Shown here: positions 4,639 through 10,581 of the stretch, in pieces | Numbering within the stretch: position 1 is the stretch's first letter | Layout: the number at the start of each line of letters is the position of its first letter | Assembly (NCBI GenBank): GCA_028693775.1 | Contig: JAQUUS010000023.1 | Location: 1-11,350, forward strand | Source: Alphaproteobacteria bacterium | GTDB taxonomy: Bacteria > Pseudomonadota > Alphaproteobacteria > UBA9219 | Length of the DNA: 11,350 nt | Reading direction: 5' to 3' | The notes under the pieces: generated by a model | The model's database searches: none | Seen by the model: only the letters and a program-made list of their open reading frames with translations | What the model was told of the DNA's origin: nothing | Program-made: the position numbers and the translations under genes

Positions 4639-5994
4639 ATGTCCGCACAAAATCTCGCAGGCAAGAAAATCGTCATCACGGCGGGAACGCCCCATGAAGA
4701 TATCGACGGCGTTCGCCACTACGCCAATCACGCGCGGCTCGAAAGCCACGGGTTTGCGCTGGCCGCGAAGCTGGCGGCGCTGGGCGCGGATGTCACCGTC
4801 GTTTCGCCGAAAAACGCGCTCGTTCCTCCGCCGGGCTGCACGCTTGTCCAGACCATCGGGGGCCGCGATATCGTTTCGGGCCGCGACGTCATGGATGCCG
4901 CCAAGGCCCTGACGGCTCAGGGCGGCTTCGACGGCGCGCTGTGCCTCTCCTCAATCTCGTCGATCCGCCCCGCCGAAGTTTCGGCCAACAAGCTGAAGGT
5001 CAAAAAAGAAGCCGGGGCCGCCGTCGAAATGTCCGTTGTCGGCAATGTCGACGTCGGCGACGCCGCCCGGACATGGGACCTGCCCGTTCGCGGTTTCGAT
5101 AACCAGCAGATTTCTTTCGCCTCCAGCGGCACGCCCGCATGGCTTGCCTCAATCGATATCGAGGATCAGGGCCGCGCCGATTATCCCGTGACCGTTGGCG
5201 CCGCAAAAACGCAGATCCCGGAATCGAACGAGCTGGCGGGCAAAACCATCGTGATGACCAGCGGGCCGACCGAAGAACAGGTTACGGCCACAAACGACGT
5301 GATCACGAACTTTTCGTCGGGCCAGCAGGGCTATGAACTCGCCCGCCGCCTCGCGGCCGCAGGCGCGCACGTCGTCTATGTCGTCGGGCGCACAAGCTAT
5401 CCGCCGCCCGCGCATGGCAACATCGAAATCGTCAACGTCACGTCGGCCAAGTCGATGCTGGCTGCCGCGATGAACGGCCTGCCCAAACCTGGCGAGCCTC
5501 CCGCCGCAGCATTTATCGGCGTCGCGGCGGTGGCGGATTTCGGATGCCCGGCTCCGTTGCCCGTCCGGCTTGCCGAAAACGAACCGGCGGTCCTCACCCT
5601 GAGCCAGAATCCCGATATTTTGTACACTATGGGTCATCTCGAAGACGGAAGGCCCCTGCTTGTGATCGGCTTTGCGGCCGAAACCGACCCGGCCAACATC
5701 ATGGCCTACGCTCAGGGCAAGCTTGAGAAAAAACGCGCAGACCTGATTTGCGCGAACCTTGTGGGCCGCAATACCGGCCACGCCGGGACCGAAAACCAGA
5801 TTGTGTTTGTCTCGCCCGGAGCGAAGGCGGGGGAGCCTCCTGTGGCCGATCGCCTTCCGGTCATGGCCAAGAGCGACGCAGCGGCCGCGATTGTCGCGAA
5901 GATCGCTTCGCTGCTGAAAAAAGTCGTGCCGGGCGCAGCGACCCGCACAGATCCGCGCCGCGCAACGGAACGCGGCGGACCCGCGCATTCGTAA
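4639..5994 (+). CDS. CoaB-like phosphopantothenate-cysteine ligase with a tandemly duplicated domain
   Basis: The 451-residue protein matches CoaB, which joins 4'-phosphopantothenate and cysteine using CTP. Copy 1 (about 8-175) starts GKKIVITAGTPHEDIDGVRH and keeps NH at 30-31 (family SNHSSGKMG), but ARLESHG replaces the SSG loop. It keeps RPAEVSANKLKVKK, whose Lys118 aligns with the E. coli catalytic Lys289. It lacks a GFAAET segment. Copy 2 (about 201-427) keeps VITNFSSGQQG (221-231), VAAVADF (295-301), NPDIL (324-328), GFAAETD (344-350) and KLEKKRADLICAN (361-373), but Arg310 sits at the Lys289 position. The tail (428-451) is basic and disordered-looking. AGGAGG six bases before the ATG is the strongest ribosome site in the operon. 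The frame stays open upstream for 126 codons, but only over the previous gene. A GC-rich hairpin (5956-5977) lies in the last codons. Family assignment is firm; exact substrate is inferred. Confidence 0.88.
   Translation: MSAQNLAGKKIVITAGTPHEDIDGVRHYANHARLESHGFALAAKLAALGADVTVVSPKNALVPPPGCTLVQTIGGRDIVSGRDVMDAAKALTAQGGFDGALCLSSISSIRPAEVSANKLKVKKEAGAAVEMSVVGNVDVGDAARTWDLPVRGFDNQQISFASSGTPAWLASIDIEDQGRADYPVTVGAAKTQIPESNELAGKTIVMTSGPTEEQVTATNDVITNFSSGQQGYELARRLAAAGAHVVYVVGRTSYPPPAHGNIEIVNVTSAKSMLAAAMNGLPKPGEPPAAAFIGVAAVADFGCPAPLPVRLAENEPAVLTLSQNPDILYTMGHLEDGRPLLVIGFAAETDPANIMAYAQGKLEKKRADLICANLVGRNTGHAGTENQIVFVSPGAKAGEPPVADRLPVMAKSDAAAAIVAKIASLLKKVVPGAATRTDPRRATERGGPAHS
4660..5919 (+). repeat. Protein-level tandem duplication within the CoaB-like gene
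   Basis: Copy 1 (residues 8-175) and copy 2 (201-427) align clearly at several points: GKKIVITAGT with GKTIVMTSGP; FALAAKLAALGADVTVVS with YELARRLAAAGAHVVYVVG; VPPPGC with YPPPAHG; and SSISSIRP with AAVADFGC at identical spacing to the Lys118/Arg310 position. Copy 1 is truncated after its lysine region relative to copy 2. Confidence 0.75.
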
Positions 5995-6009
5995 CCGTCC
6001 GTTTGAACG

Positions 6010-6678
6010 TCAGTGCTTGATTTCGGTTTCGATGTCGTTTTGCGGCATGGCCGCCATTTCGAGCAGCGCCATGAGCATTTGCGCGCGGACGGCGAAGTTC
6101 TCGGCCTCCAGAAGCGCCTGCTTTTCGTTCGGCGCGAGGGGGCAGATCATGACGATGGTCGGCAAAAGCACATCGTCGGGCGCATTTTTGACGATGCTCC
6201 AATCGACCGTGATCGCGTTTTTCTTGAAATAGATTTTCATAAGCTCGATCAACCGCTCGCGGTCGATCGCCACAGGCTCGATGTCGCCAAGATCGGAAAG
6301 ATACGGCGTCCATTCGGGCTTGACGACCCGGTAGGGCCTTGTGCGCGGCAGCTCCGAGGCGATCCTGAACCGGCACACGCCCGACAGGACGATCAGCATG
6401 TGCCCGTTATCGACCTCGTTGAACGATGTGATGCGCCCGACGCAGCCGACCGAATAGAGCGGCACGGTATCGTGGTCTCCCTCGACGGTGGGCTGGATCA
6501 GGCCGATCAGCCTGCCCTTGCCCAGAGAGTCCTCCACCATCGCGAGATGGCGCGGGTCGGACACATTGAGCGGAAGCCGCGCATGCGGCAAAAGGACCGT
6601 CCCGAGAAATGGAAAAACGGGGATTTCTTCGGGCAGCGCCGACAGGAAGGTCTGTGCTGACAGAAGCGTGTTGGTCAT
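6010..6678 (-). CDS. Stand-alone LON substrate-binding domain protein
   Basis: The 222-residue protein is a Lon N-terminal (LON) domain without the AAA+ or protease parts of Lon. Near the start it has IPVFPFLGTVLLPHARLPLN, the signature beta-strand entry of LON domains. GRLIGLIQP, VGCVGRITSFNEVDNGHMLI and SGVCRFRI follow, and a helical C-terminal part contains CPLAPNEKQALLEAE. Such proteins are common in alphaproteobacteria. Their role is not settled; peptide or substrate binding is the usual suggestion. Its ATG overlaps the stop of the upstream CnoX-type gene (ATGA at 6678-6675), so translation is coupled. Start codons farther upstream in the same frame would lie inside that gene and add sequence without LON character. 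It ends 15 bases from the convergent CoaB-like gene, with no intrinsic terminator between them. Confidence 0.9.
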   Translation of the reverse strand: MTNTLLSAQTFLSALPEEIPVFPFLGTVLLPHARLPLNVSDPRHLAMVEDSLGKGRLIGLIQPTVEGDHDTVPLYSVGCVGRITSFNEVDNGHMLIVLSGVCRFRIASELPRTRPYRVVKPEWTPYLSDLGDIEPVAIDRERLIELMKIYFKKNAITVDWSIVKNAPDDVLLPTIVMICPLAPNEKQALLEAENFAVRAQMLMALLEMAAMPQNDIETEIKH

Positions 6679-7598
6679 GAGAAAAGCACGGAGGAAAGTC
6701 GTTTGCGCGAAGAGATCGTCAGGGGGTCCGACAGGCCCATCGCTTCGAAAAACTTGACAAGCTGCTTGCGCGCCGCGTCGTCGTTCCATGACCGCGCGCG
6801 CTTGACGAGATCGAGCAGGTGATCGACGGCTTTTTCTCTTTGCCCTTCGGCATAGAGAGCCAGCGCCAGATCGAACCGGGCTTGATGATCGTCGGGATTT
6901 TTTTCGACAGCTTCTTCGAGCGCCGCTGACTGGCCGCGTCCCGCTTCGGCCTGCTCGGCAAGCTCCGCCGCCGCGCGCACGGAATCCATCGCCTTGTCTT
7001 TCGCGACATCTGCCGGAGCCGCATCGAGCATGGCCCGCGCCCTGGCGAGTTCACCCTCATGCAACAGGCAGCGCACAGCGCCCGCATAGGCCGTTGCGTT
7101 GGACGGTTCCATTTCAAGAATGTCGGCATAGATCGCCGCAGCTCGCGAAACGTCTCCGGCGGCCAGGCTTTCTTCCGCCTGACGATAGGCCGTTTCGAAT
7201 CCGACTTCTTCGGCGCCCTTCGCACCCGTGGTGCGCACAAGCTGATCGACCCACGCCTTGACCTGCGCTTCGGGAACCGCGCCCGAAAAGCCATCGACAG
7301 GCCGCCCCTGATAGAACGCGAACACCGACGGCGCCGAACGTACGCCCAGTTGCTGGGCAACGGCTGCGTCGCGCTCGACGTCAATCCTTGCGATTTTGAC
7401 CGCGCCCTTCGAGGCGCGCGCGATCTTTTCGAGCATCGCCGACATCTGGGCGCACAGGCTGTCGCGCGGCGTCCCGAAATCGACAAGCACAAGCGCCTGC
7501 TTCGACGCGTCGATCACGTCGGCTTTAAACGTCGCCGCCGTCACAGCCTTGACGGACTCGTTCGCGGAAGGCTCCGCAGATGGCATCGATCCGAACAT
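6675..7598 (-). CDS. cnoX: CnoX/YbbN-type thioredoxin-TPR co-chaperone with a DSLC motif
   Basis: This 307-residue protein has a thioredoxin fold (about 17-127) followed by TPR helices (about 137-290), the layout of CnoX (YbbN). CnoX is a holdase that protects clients during oxidative stress and passes them to GroEL/DnaK. The thioredoxin strand reads ALVLVDFGTPRDSLCAQMSA. The redox centre WCGPC is replaced by DSLC, so only Cys49 remains; the cis-proline SAPSVFAF (Pro90) is kept. E. coli CnoX has an SxxC motif and lacks reductase activity, whereas the Caulobacter protein keeps CxxC. This one resembles the E. coli state. The TPR part includes AAAIYADILEMEPSNATAY and ARFDLALALYAEGQREKAVD. AGGA eight bases before ATG supports the start. 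It lies 20 bases after the lipoprotein gene and overlaps the LON gene, forming one operon. Confidence 0.88.
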   Translation of the reverse strand: MFGSMPSAEPSANESVKAVTAATFKADVIDASKQALVLVDFGTPRDSLCAQMSAMLEKIARASKGAVKIARIDVERDAAVAQQLGVRSAPSVFAFYQGRPVDGFSGAVPEAQVKAWVDQLVRTTGAKGAEEVGFETAYRQAEESLAAGDVSRAAAIYADILEMEPSNATAYAGAVRCLLHEGELARARAMLDAAPADVAKDKAMDSVRAAAELAEQAEAGRGQSAALEEAVEKNPDDHQARFDLALALYAEGQREKAVDHLLDLVKRARSWNDDAARKQLVKFFEAMGLSDPLTISSRKRLSSVLFS

Positions 7599-7618
7599 TA
7601 TCTTTTCCTAATAAACAG

Positions 7619-8332
7619 TTAGTCACCGGCATGAGGCGTACACGGAAACGCCTGCGCATTCAACTCCCTGCAAAGAGATCCCGGATCTTCGCTCGTCGCT
7701 TTTAACACAAACACCGGCGTGCCTCCGGCAATCTTGACCACGGGCTCTATGGTAAACGTCAGGGCGCTTGCCGACGACAGGGCCGAACGCATGTTCAGGA
7801 TGCGCCCCTGCGCCATGGCGGCCGTCGGGAACGTTCCGAGCTCGGCATAGCCTTTGGGCGGCGCTTTCTCCGCTTCGGGCTCGGACGGGCGCAACTCGAT
7901 CTGCTTGACTGCCAGCGCGTAGTTGCGCTTCAACGTCACGGGCGTATCGACATCCTTCATCAGCGGCTTGAGCAGGGAGACCGCCTCCTCGGGCTTGCCT
8001 TCTTCGAGATACAGATGTGCGAGGTTGTTCGCCGCCGTCTTGTTTTCCGGCATCAGCGAAAGCGCGCGCATATAGGCTTCGCGGGCTTCGGCGCGCTTGC
8101 CCAGAAGATTGTAGGATACCCCCAGCCCGTTCCATGCCCGCGCGTTGGCGTCATTACGGGCAACGGCGCTCAGGTAGATGTCGCGCGCCTGCGAGGCTTT
8201 TCCGGACTGAAGCAGGGACCGCCCCTGCGCACTGAGAGAGAGGGACATTTGCTCGTCTTCCGGCGTAACGACTGCGCACGCGGCCAATCCGGCGCACAAA
8301 ACGGCAAGAAGGCAATGCTTCGCGATGGACAT
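7619..8332 (-). CDS. TPR lipoprotein with a SPOR-like C-terminus
   Basis: The 237-residue product begins MSIAKHCLLAVLCAGLAACA, a short lipoprotein signal with lipobox LAAC and acylated Cys19. Ala follows the Cys, so outer-membrane sorting is expected. Three TPR units run from about 34 to 135 (QARDIYLSAVARNDANARAW; AREAYMRALSLMPENKTAAN; EEAVSLLKPL). After a Pro/Glu linker, residues 160-232 start GYAELGTFPTAAMAQGRI, which resembles the opening of SPOR peptidoglycan-binding domains, and contain two cysteines (221, 231). The first part resembles TadD- and PilW-type pilotin/assembly proteins, but no pilus genes are near. The chosen ATG has GAGG seven bases upstream and puts the signal at the N-terminus; an ATG 19 codons earlier would bury it. 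It heads the operon with cnoX and the LON gene, and is divergent from the MarR gene. Confidence 0.82.
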   Translation of the reverse strand: MSIAKHCLLAVLCAGLAACAVVTPEDEQMSLSLSAQGRSLLQSGKASQARDIYLSAVARNDANARAWNGLGVSYNLLGKRAEAREAYMRALSLMPENKTAANNLAHLYLEEGKPEEAVSLLKPLMKDVDTPVTLKRNYALAVKQIELRPSEPEAEKAPPKGYAELGTFPTAAMAQGRILNMRSALSSASALTFTIEPVVKIAGGTPVFVLKATSEDPGSLCRELNAQAFPCTPHAGD

Positions 8333-8362
8333 GGACAAACCTCGAAACGATGGTGTTTGATC

Positions 8363-8378
8363 TGGGGCTTCGGCCCCA
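8363..8378. other. Hairpin with UUCG tetraloop between divergent genes
   Basis: TGGGGC-TTCG-GCCCCA is a perfect six-bp stem with, on the plus strand, the very stable UUCG loop. It lies 30 bases upstream of the lipoprotein start on that gene's leader side and 60 bases upstream of the MarR gene. If transcribed with the lipoprotein operon it would be a 5'-leader hairpin (loop CGAA on that strand). There is no T-run, so it is not a standard terminator. Confidence 0.4.
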
Positions 8379-8384
8379 TTGTGG

Positions 8385-8394
8385 GACATTTGTC
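8385..8394. promoter_or_regulatory. Candidate MarR-type operator half-site dyad GACA-TT-TGTC
   Basis: GACA (8385-8388) and TGTC (8391-8394) are symmetric around TT, in the 105-base space between the MarR regulator and the TPR-lipoprotein operon. MarR proteins commonly bind short dyads between themselves and a divergent target. A weak minus-strand promoter (TTGGTA, 17 bases, CACAAT) would overlap it. The dyad is short and could arise by chance. Confidence 0.25.
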
Positions 8395-8437
8395 TCTCTT
8401 TACCAATTATTATTTTTCTTGGACATATCTTTCCGTT

Positions 8438-8950
8438 ATGGAAGAGAAATTATCACCCTGTCCGGAGTCAAAATCCCAGCGGGCGCAGGAGTTGCCGCGC
8501 CTGATCGAACGCATGCATCGCCGCTATCTCGACGTTGTGCGCATCGAACTGTCCCGGAAGGGTTTTCACGATATCAGCCCCGTTCAGGCCGTGATGCTCG
8601 GCACCATCGGCGGTCCCGGCGGCAACGAGGAAATCTCGGTGCGCGACCTTATCGAGCGCGGGTATTATCTGGGTTCCAACGCCTCGTATAACCTCAAAAG
8701 CCTCGGAGACGGCGGCTATATCGAACGGCAAGCCTCCTTGCGCGACAAACGCTCGGCGCGCCTCAAGCTGTCGGACAAGGGGCGGACCATTCTCGCCTTC
8801 CTGACCGAGCTGAACCTTTTGATGGCAGAAAATTTACTGAAGACCGAAGGCTCGGAAATCGAGACGACTTACCAGACCTTGCGCCATTTTGAGCGCCGCT
8901 GGACCGAAGCCATTCGCTCCGAAAGCCCCGCAAACGACGACGAACCCTAA
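8438..8950 (+). CDS. MarR-family winged-helix transcriptional regulator
   Basis: The 170-residue protein has a polar N-terminal extension, helices (about 18-42) and a winged helix-turn-helix (about 46-113). The recognition helix region reads YYLGSNASYNLKSLGDGGYI, followed by the wing ERQASLRDKRSARLKLSDKG with the Asp-Arg pair typical of MarR proteins. A long C-terminal helix (about 114-160) would complete the dimer interface. The NASYNLKxL pattern recalls the alphaproteobacterial subgroup that includes LdtR of Liberibacter, a regulator of cell-wall L,D-transpeptidases; this is a resemblance from memory, not a search. The ATG lacks a clear ribosome site. The gene is divergent from the peptidoglycan-associated-looking lipoprotein operon, a plausible target. 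It ends 13 bases before the convergent gloB. Confidence 0.85.
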   Translation: MEEKLSPCPESKSQRAQELPRLIERMHRRYLDVVRIELSRKGFHDISPVQAVMLGTIGGPGGNEEISVRDLIERGYYLGSNASYNLKSLGDGGYIERQASLRDKRSARLKLSDKGRTILAFLTELNLLMAENLLKTEGSEIETTYQTLRHFERRWTEAIRSESPANDDEP

Positions 8951-8963
8951 CTTTTCCGGAAGT

Positions 8964-9761
8964 TTAGAGTGCCTTTTGGCCGAAGTGATCTTTGGCCGTG
9001 CGCAATTTTCCGAAGACGGCCGCAGGATCGGCATCGAGCGGCGCCACGCGCGCTTTGGCCAGCGCCTCGCGGAATTCGGGCGCGCCCGCCCGTAAAAACG
9101 GATTGCAGCGCTTTTCGACCCCCAACTGCGTGGGAACGCTCGGCTTTCCGAGCTTGCGCAGCATCGCAATCTCTTCGGTTCGTTTTTTCAGGTCGAAGTT
9201 ATCTTTATCCACGGCCAGCGCAAATGTCGCGTTGAGCTCGCCGTATTCGTGTCCGCAATAAAGCATCGTTTCGTCGGGAAGCGCAGCAATGAGCTGGAGC
9301 GACTCCCACATCTGCTTCGAATTGCCTTCGATCAGCCGCCCGCAGCCCAGCGTGAAGATCGTGTCGCCGCAAAACAGCGCCTGAAGCTGCGGAAAATAGT
9401 ACGAAACATGGCCGTCGGTATGCCCAGGCGTTTCCATGACTTCGCCGCGCAGGGTCGAGAACGTCACGATATCTCCGCTCGAGACGCCACGCGAAATGCC
9501 CGTGATATAGCCTTTTTCCCTGGCCGGGCCGATGACGGGCGCGCCGTATTCCTGCTGAAGCCGGTCGTTGCCGCCGATGTGATCGGGGTGATGGTGCGTG
9601 TTGAGAATCAGCGCCGGGTACAACTCGCGCCTTTTGAGCTCGCGAAGCACGACTTCCCCGTCTCCGGGATCGACGACAGTCGTTAGCCCCAGATCGTGAT
9701 CGACGATCAGAAACGCGTAATTGTCCTTGAATTCGGGCACAAGCTCGATCGTGAACGACAT
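8964..9761 (-). CDS. gloB: Hydroxyacylglutathione hydrolase (glyoxalase II)
   Basis: The 265-residue metallo-beta-lactamase-fold enzyme hydrolyses S-lactoylglutathione to lactate and glutathione, the second step of methylglyoxal detoxification in the cytoplasm. All metal ligands are visible: THHHPDH at 55-61 (His56, His58, Asp60, His61), GHTDGH at 114-119, CGDT at 131-134 (Asp133) and CGHEY at 169-173 (His171). The glyoxalase II-specific FTLGCGRLIEG and the C-terminal glutathione-binding segment with KRCNPFLRA are present, so it is not a general beta-lactamase-like hydrolase. The start MSFTIELVPEF has GGAAGGG at proper spacing. An ATG 15 codons upstream has no such support. The length is normal for the family. 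It is divergent from the methyltransferase-like gene (130-base gap), a common alphaproteobacterial neighbour. Confidence 0.96.
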   Translation of the reverse strand: MSFTIELVPEFKDNYAFLIVDHDLGLTTVVDPGDGEVVLRELKRRELYPALILNTHHHPDHIGGNDRLQQEYGAPVIGPAREKGYITGISRGVSSGDIVTFSTLRGEVMETPGHTDGHVSYYFPQLQALFCGDTIFTLGCGRLIEGNSKQMWESLQLIAALPDETMLYCGHEYGELNATFALAVDKDNFDLKKRTEEIAMLRKLGKPSVPTQLGVEKRCNPFLRAGAPEFREALAKARVAPLDADPAAVFGKLRTAKDHFGQKAL

Positions 9762-9891
9762 GGGCAACCCTTCCGCTGGACGCCCCGCGCCCAGAAAAGC
9801 AATCAACTCTTGGATTTCGATAGCTATAAACTGTCTACGATTTGTGCTAAAAGAGCGTTAACGAAACGCAAGCCGTGGCCACTCTTTCCCG

Positions 9892-10572
9892 ATGCAAACC
9901 GATTTTGCAGACCAAAAAAAATTTTATGCGGGCCGAACCGGCTCGGTTGTGCAAAAAATTTTGCGCGCCGGGGTCCGCAGGGCATGGCCCAACCTTGCAA
10001 ACGAAAGCATCCTTGCTTTGAGCTGCGGGGAGCTTCTGATCGATCCCGCACAAGCCGTTTTTGGCCGCATGACCAGCGCTCAGGACGAAACGTTTTCCTG
10101 CCTTGTCGACTCCAGGGGCAAGCCTTTGGCCGATGGAAGCCGGGATCGCGTTGTGGCTCTGCACACGGACATTCAGGACTCTTTGCTGCGCGAAATATGG
10201 CGCGTACTCAAAGGCGAGGGCCGCCTTTTGCTGATCGTTCCGCACGCCGGGAGCTTTTGGGCATCAAGCTCCGCATCGCCTTTCGGCGAAGACCCTTCGT
10301 TTTCTCCCAAGCAAATCAAAACGCTGCTCAACAAAAACAATTTTCATGTCTATCCCGTCGGCAGCGCGCTTTTTACGCCTCCGGCGCTGGCCGCAGCATG
10401 GCCAGAACTAACTGAGAATATTGAAAAAATTATTTCGATTGCGCCGCTGTTCTATGGCGGCGCCCTGATCGTCGATGCGCAAAAAAGGATCTATGGAGCT
10501 GCAACATGCGGCGCAAAAAACGCCCGGCGCAAGGCCGAGACGATGATGCCTCCCCTGCCGTTGCCTATTTGA
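9892..10572 (+). CDS. SAM-methyltransferase-like protein with an eroded cofactor motif
   Basis: The 226-residue protein resembles the class I methyltransferase-like family that sits beside gloB in many alphaproteobacteria. Recognisable parts are the N-terminal FYAGRTGSVVQKILR, the region LLREIWRVLKGEGRLLLIVP (post-motif III of Rossmann methyltransferases), FWASSSASPFGEDPSFSPKQ and ALFTPPALAAAWPE. The motif I position, normally glycine-rich, reads ILALSCGELLI, and the expected acidic motif II is unclear. SAM binding may be weak or lost. The function of the family is unknown to me. No ribosome site precedes the ATG. The frame opens after a 130-base gap from divergent gloB and ends nine bases before convergent cysQ. 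Confidence 0.75.
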   Translation: MQTDFADQKKFYAGRTGSVVQKILRAGVRRAWPNLANESILALSCGELLIDPAQAVFGRMTSAQDETFSCLVDSRGKPLADGSRDRVVALHTDIQDSLLREIWRVLKGEGRLLLIVPHAGSFWASSSASPFGEDPSFSPKQIKTLLNKNNFHVYPVGSALFTPPALAAAWPELTENIEKIISIAPLFYGGALIVDAQKRIYGAATCGAKNARRKAETMMPPLPLPI

Positions 10573-10581
10573 GGCCGAGGC

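Noticed and set aside
3341..4648. Minus-strand open frame of about 435 codons opposite the CoaC-like gene
   Set aside because: It lies antisense to a clear flavoprotein gene, and its composition (Arg, Ala, Gly-rich with no motif) is typical of a shadow frame.
5956..5977. CGCCGCG/CGCGGCG hairpin at the end of the CoaB-like gene as terminator
   Set aside because: It is a strong GC stem, but no T-run follows and it lies inside coding sequence, so an intrinsic terminator is not supported.
5149..5988. Minus-strand open frame opposite the CoaB-like gene
   Set aside because: It is antisense to conserved CoaB motifs and has no domain or start signal of its own.
3488..5994. Lanthipeptide-type EpiD/MrsD decarboxylase cluster
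   Set aside because: HFCD flavoproteins also include EpiD, but no precursor peptide, lanthionine synthetase or transporter is present, and the partner gene is clearly CoaB-like.
6679..6789. Longer start for the LON-domain protein
   Set aside because: It would overlap the cnoX coding end by over 100 bases and lacks LON sequence; ATGA overlap at 6675-6678 is the usual coupled arrangement.
8327..8426. Three GGACAT copies (8327, 8384, 8421) as regulator half-sites
   Set aside because: Spacing is irregular (57 and 37 bases), one overlaps the lipoprotein start codon, and a six-base word is too short to be convincing.
8949..8964. AACTT/AAGTT hairpin between convergent MarR and gloB stops as a bidirectional terminator
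   Set aside because: The stem is only five bp and AT-rich, with no adequate T-run on either strand. The shared TTTTCCGGAA with 2336-2345 is probably chance for a near-palindromic 10-mer.
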